The position numbers were made by a program, and so were the translations under genes. A stretch of DNA of 64,000 nucleotides from Membranipora membranacea (lineage: Eukaryota > Bryozoa > Gymnolaemata > Cheilostomatida > Membraniporidae): positions 23,495,681-23,559,680 of the forward strand of contig OU612071.1 of assembly GCA_914767715.1 (NCBI GenBank). The letters are read 5' to 3'. The notes under the pieces are model-generated. The model was given only the letters and a program-made list of their open reading frames with translations. It was not told the origin of the DNA and made no database searches. Below are positions 22,088-33,308 of this stretch, piece after piece; positions within the stretch are counted from its first letter, which is position 1, and every line of letters begins with the position of its first letter.

Positions 22088-22662
22088 CAAAACATTTCCT
22101 ACCCTGTTAACCTGGGTATAAATGTGACATTACGATGATGAACGCTTTACTTTCCAACTAAGGATATGTGCTGTACTTGCAGATACATATGAATACAGTC
22201 ACTACCACTAATAGTCACACACACACCTTGACAGAGTACACCGTAATTCGCTCCACCATATTAGCCCTATCTCCGTCAGTGAATTTCCATGCTTCTCAAT
22301 TTCAGCTAAATAATCCAGAGACACAGATATATTAAGGTAGTTACACATGTGGTAAGGTTTTCTGAAATCCTCACGCCAGTCCAGGCATTTAAGATGGCAG
22401 TAGGTATTCTGGGGGGTCTTTGGTATGGTTATAGTGCCAGGACACTGAATTAGATTCTTCTCTTAGAATTGAAATAGTATCATAGCGTTATACGGTTAGG
22501 ACACTAAACACAGGGACCCATCTGACTGTTATCTGATTGGCTGTCCCTAGTAGCATGAATAATTAGCCTGAGAAATTGTCTTGTTTACAAAATTGCAAAC
22601 AGTAATTATACCCCATACAGTGTCGATGATTAGGGCATTTCTAGATTGCTACTAGGGACTGG
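22088..22662. other. Non-coding stretch with a short hairpin
   Basis: Contains a short inverted pair: GGCTGTCCCTAGTAGCA (about 22541) and TGCTACTAGGGACTGGC (about 22649). The second copy touches the end of the transposase gene remnant. It may be the terminal repeat of a small element or a hairpin in the transposase 3' flank. Confidence 0.45.
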
Positions 22663-24163
22663 CTATTTTTGCAAGCCCTTCGTTTTGCAAAAGAAAGCTA
22701 ATGATGCTATTCCAGATATGGAATTCAATGTGCCAGAATCTTTCGCCCTGTATTTTCGATAAGTCATCACCACCCCTAACAGCTCATTTCCCTCTTTTTT
22801 GAACAGCTCGTCACAGACATAACATTTTTTGGCACGGCAATCAGTACTAAATCTGAAGGAGACATGCGACTGGTGTTTGCTCTCAAATGCGCAGAATTGA
22901 GAAGCATGGCTTGCTTTCTTTCTCTTCCTCTGATTCTCATTCAGCTTCCTTCCAACCCGTTTGTTGCAGTTTCTGGTAACTGCTTGGGTTAGTGTTTCAG
23001 TACCGCCATCACTTGTCATTGAGGGGTATTTAAATACGGATGCTAGAATTCTTTTTCTCTTTTCACTACTGAGCTTGCAAAACTCCTGAGGGTCGTATGA
23101 CATTCTACTGTACTTCGATTTAAGCTTGAACAAACCCTTACTCAAAACTGCTCTTTCACAATTGTTTTTTTGGTTATTTCCCTGCTTTTCCCACTCTATT
23201 ATTACCTTTGGAGACGATTTTCTGGTGAGATTTTGTTTGAGCTCCTTGTTTACTGATTCATTGCTGTTATTAGTTGTCATTAAGCCCAGCAGCCTGTCTA
23301 TTCTCCCTAACCAAGCTTTTGAATGATTTTGCTTGATATCTTATAAACCATTTAGTAATATCGGGGTTTATGGAGTTCCATGATGACAGCAGAGCTTCCA
23401 ACACCTCTTCAAACTCTGTTTCAGTGTTACTGTCTAGAAGGGTGGTGAACATGTCATAATGAATTTTGTTATTTTCAGCGTCACATAACTTTGATTTTAA
23501 GTACGACTCTACATTGTCTTTGAGGTGTTTAAAACATACAATGTGCTGTAGTAAAGGCATGTGAATTTTGAGCCCATTCACAGTCTCAAGTGCTCTATCT
23601 GATCCCAAGAAACGGATATACTTTAATTTAGAGTTCAAGTTCACAATGCTACTAGCAAAATAACGATAACTATGCTCGTTGTGTTCAGTGTGAATCAATG
23701 TGGGACCCAAGAGAGTTGGTTCAACCTTAGTAACTGTGGGTATGAGCAGAGGGTGACATATTGTAGTGGGTGTAACAAAGTACTGTCCAATATCGTACGT
23801 CATGTCAATTCCGAGGATGCCAGCAGATTCTCCAGTGCAAAATTGTTCAATCAAATGAAATTGTGTATCAGTGGCAAGAGTAATGGCCAACTGACACTTT
23901 CCCGTCATGCATATGTTAGCTATAGGACTGCCCTCTCTTTCTTTTTGATCGTTTATGGCCCATAGTAGCTCATCAACCCACAGCTTATCTTTCACAGAAC
24001 GTTTCAAGTTATATATTAGTGTACAGTTTTTAAACTCCCCAGATGTATCGGTCATAGTGAGAAGGTTATTATTGTTCATATTTTGTTGAATGATTTCCCT
24101 CGGGGCCATGTTACTCTCAATTCCCATCCTCCCCTTATCCAGCAAACTAGGCCTAGTTCGGGC
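22663..24163 (-). pseudogene. MULE-like transposase, C-terminal two thirds (interrupted gene)
   Basis: The minus strand encodes a DDE-type transposase related to MULE-like proteins. In order: ARTRPSLLDKGRMGIESN at the left insertion edge, ILGIDMTYDIGQYFVTP (first Asp region), GPTLIHTEH, FLGSDRALETV (second Asp region), IVCFKHLKDNVES, and TTNNSNESVNKEL (candidate Glu region). A frameshift near 23282 separates the last block from the rest. Downstream is a basic stretch (KRVGRKLNENQRKRKKAS), then a C-terminal Cys-rich part with CRAKKCYVCDELF. The N-terminal third lies at 31822-32345. The two parts are separated by the 7649-bp insertion 24164-31812. The relative at 39.17-39.75 kb has the better preserved GTDGE form of the second Asp motif. 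The gene is dead by insertion and frameshifts. Confidence 0.75.
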
Positions 24164-24251
24164 TAGACTAAGTGCTCAGACTCCAAGGCACAGGGAGTTA
24201 CTTGCGTAAGCTATCGAACTCCTCTCCCCTTCTCCGTATGAGCAAAAACCT
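24164..24251. repeat. Left terminal inverted repeat of the MULE-like insertion
   Basis: Pairs with 31725-31812 in inverted orientation at about 92% identity. Preceded by the target duplicate AGTTCGGGC. Confidence 0.88.
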
Positions 24252-24635
24252 ATTATCTCAACAGGCTCACAATTCAGAGTTGCCTCCTCAATTTCACAAA
24301 ATCATCAAGAAGCAACTCTGAAAATTAAAAATAGCCTTAGGCACATAACTTGCAGCAAACTTAAGTTGTAGAACTTAGGTTATTTTTTAGTGCACTCAAC
24401 CGTGCAAAGATAATGATTGCTATATGGATCACAGTTATACAAGACAGTAACATATTCTTTGATAACATACACATCACAGAGTATAAGGATATATAGGATA
24501 TAGGGATATACAGAGGGGATGCTTCAATGATAGTCAAAGTGCCTATGGTTTTTGATTCAGCTGGATGCCACGAACTCATTATCTCTATATGTTATAGTGT
24601 CATTTTTCTCGCAGACATCCCTACCTTTGATGGGC

Positions 24636-24833
24636 CATAATTCAGTCTGTATTTATCCTAAAGACTGATTTCCAACTTTGTTGAAATGTCCAACTGTACA
24701 AATGTACAAATGCAGATAGCTCATAGCCTATGTATCCTAGCAAAAAATTACAACAATATGGTGTATAGCTTGAAGGTTGGACATTCCAACAAGTTGGAAA
24801 TCAGTATTTAGGATTAATACAGAATGAATTATG
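24636..24833. repeat. Imperfect inverted repeat, ~58-bp arms
   Basis: The outer left end CATAATTCAGTCTGTATTTATCC pairs with the inverted right end CATAATTCATTCTGTATTAATCC; both arms contain CTGATTTCCAACTT-type sequence and end at GTCCAAC. About 80 bp lie between the arms. A small fold-back element inside the larger insertion. Confidence 0.8.
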
Positions 24834-25236
24834 AGGATGAAGTTTTAGAATACATATCGATCAACCTCTCAATCTGATGACCCCAGATATGCTTGCTTCA
24901 TTAATAAAGGAAATATTTATTGCAAACATGCACATTGTCATACATGTACATCAGCCAGTTTTGATATATATGCCAATATGTGAGTTTGTTTAGCACAGCC
25001 TGTAACCAGATAGCTCTACTGTGAAGTATTCAAATGGTATTCCAAAACAAGGGCAAATGACTTATAAATATTAAGAAGCGCAGTATGTCCAGTAGTCAAA
25101 ATAGGCGTATGCACAAGGCCGAGTACCAAATAAAAATAAATGTTCAGAGTAAAGTCTTTCTTGAGACAGTAATAAAAAACATAGAGAATATGGCCCTGGA
25201 ATGGTATGCATATACCTGACCTACTAATGTAAATCA

Positions 25237-25308
25237 TAGTCTAAGTGCTCAGTCTCCAAGGTGTAGGGAGTGTAACTCCCTGCACCTTGTAGTCTGAGCA
25301 CTTAGACC
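25237..25308. repeat. Mini-element of two head-to-head TIR tips
   Basis: TAGTCTAAGTGCTCAGTCTCC at the left and its near inverse ending GAGCACTTAGAC at the right: two roughly 35-bp copies of the insertion's terminal repeat with almost nothing between them. Confidence 0.8.
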
Positions 25309-25397
25309 ATATGAATCAATGTTCTGAGCAAGGGCACTCGAGACAATAACTTAACACAGAGGATAGGGCACTGGATTGATACCACCTTGGTATGCAT

Positions 25398-25828
25398 CTA
25401 CATGACTGAGTAATATAAGTCAATGTTCTTAGTAAGGGCACTTGATACTAAACACCCTCTGAACTGGAGCAGCTGATATCTCCAAATGACGGCAGCAGTG
25501 GTGGGAACACCGTAATGAATGACATATTCAATGTTTCTCAAATTGAGCCCCATTGATAGACCGCTAGAACAGAGAGATACTTTAACATGACCAGATGAAT
25601 TGCCAAGGTCAGCCAATATTCTTGACTTGATGTTGCTGTCTGTTATCAAGTGGTACATAACCACTCTGGCGATGGTAGAACCTACAGGTTGATGCGTGTT
25701 AAGTATGATGTACTGGTAAGCATCCACTAAGGTGTTGATGTTTGTGAAGAATATCATAATTCTAGGAACGTCTAGCAGTCTAGAATTAATCAGGTCACAC
25801 AACAATTTAAAATCGGCAAGAATGTTCC
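25398..25828 (-). pseudogene. RecQ-like helicase, C-terminal helicase domain exon
   Basis: After a TTACAG acceptor the minus strand reads NILADFKLLCDLINSRLLDV, then PRIMIFFTNINTLVDAY (motif IV region), RVVMYHLITDSNIKSRIL, HVKVSLCSSGLSMGLNLRNI (motif V region; the family norm is close to AT.A.GMG.N...), VIHYGVPTTAAVIWRY and QFRG in place of the Q..GR.GR of motif VI. This is the second RecA-like lobe of a RecQ-family helicase. The motif VI arginines look degraded, so activity is doubtful. The frame runs to a stop at 25398 or to a donor just before it. Together with segments at 26.2-26.4 and 27.77-27.95 kb it forms a spliced helicase gene inside the MULE-like insertion. Confidence 0.75.
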
Positions 25829-26007
25829 CTGTAACTTGTAACTTGTATTTTTTTTATGAAAATGAAGCTGAATTGAGACATTGACAACCGCAAGGTTGAC
25901 ACCATCACCAGCTGAACTGAACTGTCACTGGGCTGAGAGCAACTGCAAGTGTTGGCCAATGTCAGCACGTAAAAATTGAACAGGAAAGCATTGCGACACA
26001 CTGGGAA

Positions 26008-26123
26008 TAGTCTAAGAGCTCAGACTCCAGGCGCAGGGAGTTACCTGCGCCAGCTATCAAACTCCTCTGTTTGATAGTTTGATAGATGGCACAGGTAACT
26101 CCCTGCACCTTGGAGTCTGAGCA
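26008..26123. repeat. Mini-element of two inverted TIR copies
   Basis: TAGTCTAAGAGCTCAGACTC at the left and an inverted copy ending GGAGTCTGAGCA at the right. The arms are about 55 bp and include the ATCAAACTCCTC/TTTGATAG inner part, around a loop of about 10 bp. It lies between two helicase exons, in the presumed intron. Confidence 0.8.
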
Positions 26124-26199
26124 GATATTAACATCCACGTGTGGAACTATCTAGATGCTCCCGAATTTAAGCATTAAAAATTATAAACACTTAAAATAA

Positions 26200-26407
26200 T
26201 ATGACTTACATCATATTCTTCTTATTGATAGAAACTTATAGAAAATATTTGGCACAATGTTTAGTGATGTCTTGACATAGTCTATGGTATCATCAGAGGC
26301 AGTGGCTGACATACACACGAAAGGCACACTCCTCAGAAAGGAGTGCAAGCTGTAGAGTCTGCCATATGCACTCAGAAATGTGTCGTCCTTTCCTTTCTCA
26401 GCACCCC
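26200..26407 (-). pseudogene. RecQ-like helicase, motif III exon
   Basis: After a TTTTAG acceptor the minus strand reads GAEKGKDDTFLSAYGRLYSL, then HSFLRSVPFVCMSATASDDT (SAT-type motif III) and DYVKTSLNIVPNIF. In RecQ helicases this segment follows the DEAH box and precedes the inter-lobe linker, which is its position here between the exons at 27.77-27.95 and 25.4-25.8 kb. The 3' splice end is uncertain; a GTAAGT lies just past a stop near 26211. Confidence 0.68.
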
Positions 26408-26657
26408 TAAAATAGCATGAAATATGAGTGTAAGCACATGTCTTTATTTACTTTGAGTGTCTGGCTAGGGGAAAGTACTATTGGTAGTGAAATTTAATCC
26501 AAGTGCTGTATATTTAAAATGGTCCCAGTAATATTAGTTTTCCACTTTAAACCAGAAATGTCATCAGTCGCCTATGTATGGTTTTTCTCAGCTCCATTGA
26601 CCCCCATAGCTGCCATCATCTACATTTACATTTGAGAGCTCATATTGAATATGGGGA

Positions 26658-26718
26658 TAGGAGTTTGATAGCCTGGTGCCACTAACTCCCTGTGCCTTGG
26701 AGTCCGAGCACTTGACTA
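26658..26718. repeat. Solo right-end TIR copy
   Basis: GAGTTTGATAGCCTGGTGCC followed by a copy of the terminal repeat ending GAGTCCGAGCACTTGACTA, in the orientation of the right end. No partner left end is adjacent. Confidence 0.7.
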
Positions 26719-26869
26719 GGCCTGATAATTGTCAGTTATTATGAGTTAATTATGGCCCTTTGTTTTTTCTTCTCAATTTACAAAATCTAAATATGTGAAT
26801 ATTTCAATGCCTGTTATAGCTGGCTTCTGTCTGGATTTTCATTATTTTCACTCCGGAAGCAGAAGGAGG

Positions 26870-26965
26870 TAGGGGTGGAACGGATCAGGGTTGGGCAACC
26901 TCGGATCGGATATTGGATCGGTCTATAAATCCAACCTCGGATCGGGTCCGGACCCGGATAACGCG
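26870..26965. other. GGATCGG-rich patch
   Basis: A GC-richer 90-bp patch with repeated GGATCGG/CGGATCGG words and TCCGGACCCGGATAACG, unlike its AT-rich surroundings. It may be the end of a small unidentified repeat. Confidence 0.35.
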
Positions 26966-27765
26966 TAAATGCGCTAAATTTACCAGTCACAGCAGCTCTT
27001 CTTTAGCACCATAATATACAATTAAGGTCATTATATACATGGATAAACTCCGTCAACAATCTCTTCCCTGAACCATTACCCTAGTTTAAATTTGCACATA
27101 TCAGCTTGGATATAATTCTTTACAGGAGCAACTTATCACTCAATCATTTAATGAGTGTTAAGATCTCTTGACAATGAGAATTTGTGCACAGGCACTCAAT
27201 TTGTCAGGATCACTCAAACCCCGATGTTACAAATCACTGGGTTTGAATAAACTCCCTGCTCCTATGTCCCAAATCTCTGTTGTGATTAGAGATAGGAATT
27301 GTCTTCCTACTTTGAAAAAGCAGAAGAGGATAATTACTTAGTTCATCAAATTAGACATTTTGTTACAAGGAACATCATTGGACAAATAATTATGTCTTAT
27401 GTCACAACGATCTGAGTAAAGATGCTTCTATCAATTTCAGCAGAAAATAAACACATCCACCCAATTTAATCAGCAACGATATAGATAGCTATGAAAATGA
27501 GACAGGTATTGAATGCCTACTGATCACCACTGAGTGCTTTCAGCCAAACTCAATTATCTTATCTGAACTACAAATTAATCACTATCATACTTCCTCCCTT
27601 GTCATTTTCAGTGAGATAAATGATGCTATTGCTAAGTAAGTGTTAATTAAAAACGCTTCATCTGGATCAGACAACACATATCCGAGAAGGAGGTCATATA
27701 GATTTGCTTATTGACGATGTATCATGGGCATAATATTTGAATACTGCGTGATGAGAAAGAATAAC

Positions 27766-27955
27766 TACCATTGCTCAACGATATGGAATTCGTCGATGAA
27801 CACAGTCTTCACATTCAAACCCTCCTGTAACGCCTTTCTCCCACTGCCATCGGGAATACTCTTCGGGCTCGTAAATATGAACACCGCGGCGGCGGCAGAG
27901 AGATGAATTGCCGAGAGCTTGGGTAGATTCTTAATCATTGACACCAATGGAATTA
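27766..27955 (-). pseudogene. RecQ-like helicase, motif Ia and DEAH-box exon
   Basis: The minus strand reads LSAAAAVFIFTSPKSIPDGS, then GLNVKTVFIDEFHIVEQW, followed at once by a GTAGTT donor. FIFTSPKSI corresponds to the TPE-type motif before the DEAH box, and IDEFHIVEQW to the RecQ motif II consensus (DEAHC.SQWG), with Phe in place of Ala and Ile in place of Cys. It is locally GC-rich because of an Ala run. A Walker A (motif I) exon should lie further right, but I could not identify it between 28.0 and 31.7 kb. Confidence 0.7.
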
Positions 27956-30900
27956 CAATTAGGAAATGGGATGGGGCATTCTGGAAAAAAAATGGGGATA
28001 TGGATCACAAGATTAAGTGAACAATATCCAACCAAAAATTCAAATGCTTTAATTGCTTATCAACAAAATATGCGAGGGTGGCCAAGGGTCTAAATTTTAT
28101 TTCTGGTTTCAGACCTTGGGCCTATCATGCAGTGAAGGTTCAAACTGGTGTCATCACTGTAATATAAGGGGCAACAGTATCACCCAACAGTATTAATATT
28201 AACCTATCACTTCGATTTGAATCATCAACAGCTGACAACCATCTGAGCCCTAGCAAGTAAACATGCCTATGTTCAGACTAAATTAATACCTTATTCAGAC
28301 ATCGAAAATGAGACATAAAAAAACGCCTCCACCCTGCAATCAAAGATGACTAAAATAAAATATTTGGAATTTATTCATCTTTTAGTCCTTTGTTATCATT
28401 AAAATGAAGCATCCTGAGCAAAAAATGGCAATGAAATGGTGCTGCTACAAAATCAGTTTTGGTGTGAAATTTAAAGTAATGAACCTCTGAACCAAAAATA
28501 AATATTCAAGGACTAAACCATTATAACCATAACTAACCTTCTGAACAGTTGAGCTCAACGCATAAGTCAATCTCCTCACACATGAGCCCACAGAATCCTA
28601 TGAAACAAAAATGGTGGTTCAAATCAAGATCAATGCGGACAACAACTATTTGAACAAGGTGTCTGCAATCAAATACACCAAAAAGTAAGACAGCTAACAT
28701 CGAGCAAAGAAAACACAGCCTAATCCCTTGAAGAAGTGTCTTTTATGCAACAAAAGTACGGCCACTTGCAAAAAAACAGAGCCAGGCAAAGGGAGTCGTT
28801 CGAGCAGCAACTTGAGATGAAGTCATTCATCGGGAAGCACTGTAAAGGCTTTGTTTAGGCGATAGAGTAATCGATCTTGGCTCTTGCACAGTACTGTTTT
28901 TTCAAAACGCAATAGGTCCAGTCATATAAGATGTCCACTAAAATCCCAATCTATAATAAACAACATCATACAAGGGATTACCTCACCAGTTCATTCAAAA
29001 GATATGCAGAAAAAATTCTCACGGGCATTGACCATTGGACTACACACAGTCTTCGTGTGCGTGTCCTCTCGCTTTCAACATGATAGAAATCTCCCCAGCG
29101 GTCTGTCAAGTTATTTATAAATCTTAACAATAGTAAGTGAAGCACCAAAAGTTAATTAATACCCAGCCCTAACTTCTTATAATTTAGTAGCTGCAAAAAA
29201 AAATAGATAGTGTGTCTATTTGACAGAGAGGTATTATTAAATTGCGCAACCACCATGAAAAGAAAGTCAAATATTTACTATATTATCTCAGCATGATTCC
29301 TGTTGAACTGCAATAGCCAAACTGTTATTGGAAAACGATCAAAGGATGCCAACAAACTCTCCCCTAATTAACAGAAATAGACCTGAGGGCTCTTTTATTT
29401 GTGTATATCATTAAAAAATGATTGTGCTTTTCTCTTCTCTGAGACAGATATAGCTCCGTGGCTTTTTTTCATAGTACAACGAAAACTGGATTAAATTTTT
29501 TTTGAGTTCCTCTGTCCACAAATTACTGATAAGGGTGCTTTAGTCGGGATTTTAGAGAGGTTTATCTATGCCATGTTAGATCCAATTAACAAGCACCGGA
29601 TCGTAGATGACTTTGATCACAAAAAACAAATGCCTGATGATTTTATCTCCCGCAGACGATAACCAATACTTATTTACGAATGGTGTCAGGGCTTCATGAA
29701 ACGTAAATAAAGTTTTTCAATTGCTGATAGAAACAAAAACAAATTCTCATAAATGGTTTCTGAAATATTCAGACGCAAAGCCAATTTCTCCACAAGAGTA
29801 AACAGCATCAATGTACAGCAGGGATCAAGTTGAAATCTGGATAGAACACCGCTATCTGCATCCCACAGATGTAGGTGATCACAATAGTTAAATTGGAAAG
29901 GAGTGGTAAACAGTATTCAGCCAATGCCACTTTTTCTAAAGTTACCAGAATTACAATGTTCCCATTAACCTGGACTCTCTATAAAATCCAGAGAACAGGG
30001 ATATTCCTATAATGGAGACCAATTTCAAATGTGAAAAGATAAGTTGCAGGAGAAAATACCTCTACAGAAGTTCTCTGCTTTGTAGTTTGATTAAATACCC
30101 TCATATGCAAGGCCGAGTGTATCGGAAATCTTTAGTGATTGCAGCTGCGCCAGAAGTTCTTCCGAGCCTCATGTCCTCAGCCTAAAGATATATACCCATC
30201 ATCATAACATTTAAAAATGGCAAAAAAAGCGAGAAAATGTAACTAACCATGAAGAGAGCAACGATATGTTCATCATAGCATGGATGCCCGGGAGATGTCA
30301 ATGCCCTTAACAACAACAAGATGGTCACTACCGCTACAAGTTCATACCGGTAAAAAGAAAACAAATTGATTTGTTAAGGCTCATAAAATAGATAAGCATC
30401 CTTTTAGCAACTTTGTATTTAGAGCTTATGAGTGGCACTGTCACTGTGAAAAAGGCAGGCTCCGTTCCAAAGATCTGAACCTGTTTATGTTTGTTCTCTA
30501 CATACATGCGGAATTGCGATCTGACAGCAACAGCTTCACTTCTCAGTTGGATACATCATATTATATGGTGTCGATGCTCACGTAAAAAATGATGACTATC
30601 AATAAATGTTTAATTGAGGAAACTTCTATATTAAAATACATTTAATAGTAGGCCTGCGATTCGACTGTCCTCACATTTGATTCAGTTTGTCATTGTACTT
30701 ACCCTGCAATTGGTACATCCTCCGCTGATCTGATATCATCATGAGACTCGATATGATTGCCCGGGGGTGTACTATATTTAGTAAGAAGAGCCATCCCATA
30801 CAAAACATACATACTTCCTAGTTCGTAAAATCCGATTCAATCTATGTCAGCAAGTCAGAATACAATTGTTCTCAATTTATAGCAACTTCCCTATCCAGTA

Positions 30901-31724
30901 TCAGTGATTGCTGGAGCAATTTAAGTTCTTCCCTGAGCAGCCGGCCTAAATACTGTAGAACGATTATCACCACTGGACAGTCTTGCAAAATAGGCAGTTA
31001 CTAGCTGCATCTAGCACGCTCTGCAAGCGTGATCAACGATGATCAACAAGTGCTCAATGGACCATGAATTAACACACCGCTTCAATTACAGCATATAACT
31101 CATTCGATAGGCAGGCGTGCTACAATATAAATTATCATTGCCCAAATAATGGCTAGAAAATTTATCATGAAAAATGGATGTTACTCACCTATGAAAGCCT
31201 CTCACCCATTTAATATTATATCAAATGGCATAAGATTAAAAATGTACAAAAGATAAATATGTTTTCTACCATCTGAGAAACATCCATAGTGATAAGTTCA
31301 ACAGGAAAGAAATTAAATCAGGTGGGTTAACGGCATGTTTTTTGACCCTAAAAATACCCTTTTTCCCCCAAAAGTGATAAACATTTTGGGTCAACCCTCA
31401 TGAAAGACAAAATGTACAATGACCCATTGAAAAACCTTTCAAATGATAGCTCAAATGTCCAAATCGGACAATAACTGGTCAAGTTATCGCAGGTGGGTTA
31501 ATCTCCATTGAAGTCTATATGTCGCAAAAAAAGGCACAGATCTGACCTTAACTACACTGTGTCCTTGATCTTACGCAAAAAGAGAGTTATCCCATGTTGT
31601 TCAGAGGGGACTCATCTCTATGAATACATGCAAGTTTTATTGGGGAAGATCAAAGTTTCAGAGTTGTCATTGCTTACAATGCAAATTGCTCTGAACAAAG
31701 GGAAGACAATCCCACTATATCCCC
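27956..31724. other. Interior of the MULE-like insertion, mostly unidentified
   Basis: AT-rich. Two exon-like segments on the minus strand, both very uncertain, could belong to the helicase gene: about 28543-28596 (DSVGSCVRRLTYALSSTVQK before GTTAGT) and about 30708-30770 (NHIESHDDIRSAEDVPIAG before GTAAGT). CAGGTGGGTTAA occurs at about 31319 and again at about 31490. No Walker A motif was located. Confidence 0.35.
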
Positions 31725-31812
31725 AGGTTTTTGCTCAGACGGAGAAGGGGAGAGGCGTTTGATAGCTTGCGCAAGTAACTCCCTGCGCCTTGGAGTCTGA
31801 GCACTTAGACTA
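31725..31812. repeat. Right terminal inverted repeat of the MULE-like insertion
   Basis: Inverted partner of 24164-24251, ending CTTAGACTA at 31812 and followed by the target duplicate AGTTCGGGC (31813-31821). Confidence 0.88.
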
Positions 31813-32345
31813 AGTTCGGGCATACATTTCTGATTTTTTGCTGTTCCCATGGGGCTGTTCAACAAATTTTCCCCATTAAACATATAGCAGATCATAGCCA
31901 TATCTCCAGAAGAATGAGTAAGACGCATTATGGGTCATGTCATTTTGATGTTACTTTTTTGAGCGTAATATGTTGTGCAAAACAGTAATGGCCCAGTGTC
32001 ACACTCCTTGATACGGCCAACTTTCCCGATAGCAAATCTATAGTCTTTGTTAGAACAATTCAACCAGGTGGGTAAACCATTAGCAGCAAGGTCTTTTGCG
32101 AAATCTAAACGAGCTACATCAATTATAAAGAATGAATTACTGACGCATCGATATGGTACAGTGCTACAAACTTTTTCTCTGTTGGCTCCTCGACTTGCAT
32201 TATATAATATATCGACTTGGCTCATCCGATCTTTAATGGCTGATGCTTTGTAAATGGGTGTAGCTGGATCATCATTTAGATACTTCTCAGCATCATCTGC
32301 AACAATCAGACATCCAGTTATAATCAGCTGGATGGTCCGGATCAT
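31813..32345 (-). pseudogene. MULE-like transposase, N-terminal part (interrupted gene)
   Basis: The minus strand encodes the segment preceding the transposase part at 22.66-24.16 kb. It reads NSFFIIDVARLDFAKDLAAN, GLPTWLNCSNKDYRFAI and GKVGRIKECDTGPLLF, then after a TGA near 31935 SSGDMAMICYMFNGENL, and in a shifted frame PHGNSKKSEMYART up to the insertion edge. PHGNSK followed by RTRPSLLDK across the insertion is what related transposases show. Stop codons and frameshifts add to the insertional break. A first exon may lie further right (32.4-32.9 kb) but was not recognised. Confidence 0.65.
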
Positions 32346-33308
32346 GCGCTTTTGTATGGACGACCAGGGTATGACAAGTCACTCAAAGTGCTGTAACCAT
32401 ACACGTATCATAAATCAATATCTATATTTATTATTGCTAAAACTATGGCCGTTGCCGAAATCATTATAGCAATCAGTGATATATACTGCAGAAATTGGAC
32501 CTCGGAAAAATTTATTTGATCAAACCATTAAGTGCTCAGAACACATTGAAGGAGTGGAGCTTGCTTTAAATAGATCCAAAACTTGGATTTAGGCAATGGT
32601 CATATTCATCCCTGTTCACGATATTCACACAATTGAAGGCTCGCTTACTGGTCACTGATTTTGTATCACTATTTAATGTTAGGTCAATACAGCCATCCAT
32701 TGACACCGATCTGAAACAAACACAATCGTGCAGGTCACACATTGTAAAAGAAAACCAGGTGACGGTGAGAACCATTCAGATGGACTACAACAAAACTTAT
32801 GTCTACTTAAAATGTGCAATCGGCTGCGGGCAGCATTAAAGCACTTTAGGTCGGTAAAGTATGTGCATAAGATTTTTATGCAACACCCATGCACATTTGT
32901 TCAAAGCAAAGCATATCTGGCAGCTTTCTTTGGTTATTTTAGTTAACCACCATTCAACTGATTTTTGCAAATGTAAAACGAGGTCAAGTTATTTTTAATT
33001 TGCTTTAATTATAAACTTTTAGAAAACCTCAATAAATAAATAAATGAAATAAAATAAAAACATATTGACTTTCCAAAAGACCGGTATGCAATAGACAACT
33101 TGGGCCTGTAACATGATCAGGTACTGTCCACAGCCATGATTAAGGCCATGAAAATCCTCATGCTGGAGACCTAAGATGTCCCTAGCCGAAATCTATTTGA
33201 TCCCTGATTACACTGTGTGCAAGTGTAGTGTCTTATATACGCGTATATAAGAAGGTTATTTACAGGCATCGGGAGTTATGCTCTCGCGCTTGACTAGAAG
33301 TTAACCAC
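32346..33308. other. Non-coding or unrecognised stretch
   Basis: Several short open frames overlap on both strands at 32.56-32.95 kb, none with recognisable motifs. It could hold the 5' end of the split transposase gene or its element terminus. Confidence 0.35.

Larger units (their letters stand above)
24164..31812. mobile_element. 7.65-kb MULE-like insertion with 88-bp TIRs and 9-bp TSD
   Basis: The left terminus (24164-24251) and inverted right terminus (31725-31812) match over about 88 bp with about seven differences. The tips are TAGACTAAGTGCTCAGACTC and, reversed, TAGTCTAAGTGCTCAGACTC; the inner ends both read CTCTCCCCTTCTCCGT. The flanks carry a perfect 9-bp direct repeat AGTTCGGGC (24155-24163 and 31813-31821), the duplication length usual for MULE elements. 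The insertion lies inside the minus-strand transposase gene. Removing it with one repeat copy joins the flanking reading frame, which confirms both ends. Recognised cargo is a set of RecQ-like helicase exons. No transposase of its own was recognised, so mobilisation in trans is likely. Confidence 0.88.

Noticed and set aside
21389-22151. AACGCTTTACT on both sides of the large palindrome as a target duplication
   Set aside because: The two copies are about 22 and 53 bp away from the arm ends, unequal distances, and the surrounding bases differ. Chance or an older repeat is more likely.
23672-23965. Plus-strand open frame of 97 codons
   Set aside because: Antisense to the transposase coding sequence on the minus strand.
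24164-26718. Alternative right end of the large insertion at 26718
   Set aside because: The flank after 26718 does not repeat AGTTCGGGC, and the transposase N-terminus lies beyond 31812, not beyond 26718. The 31812 border is supported by target duplication and reading frame.
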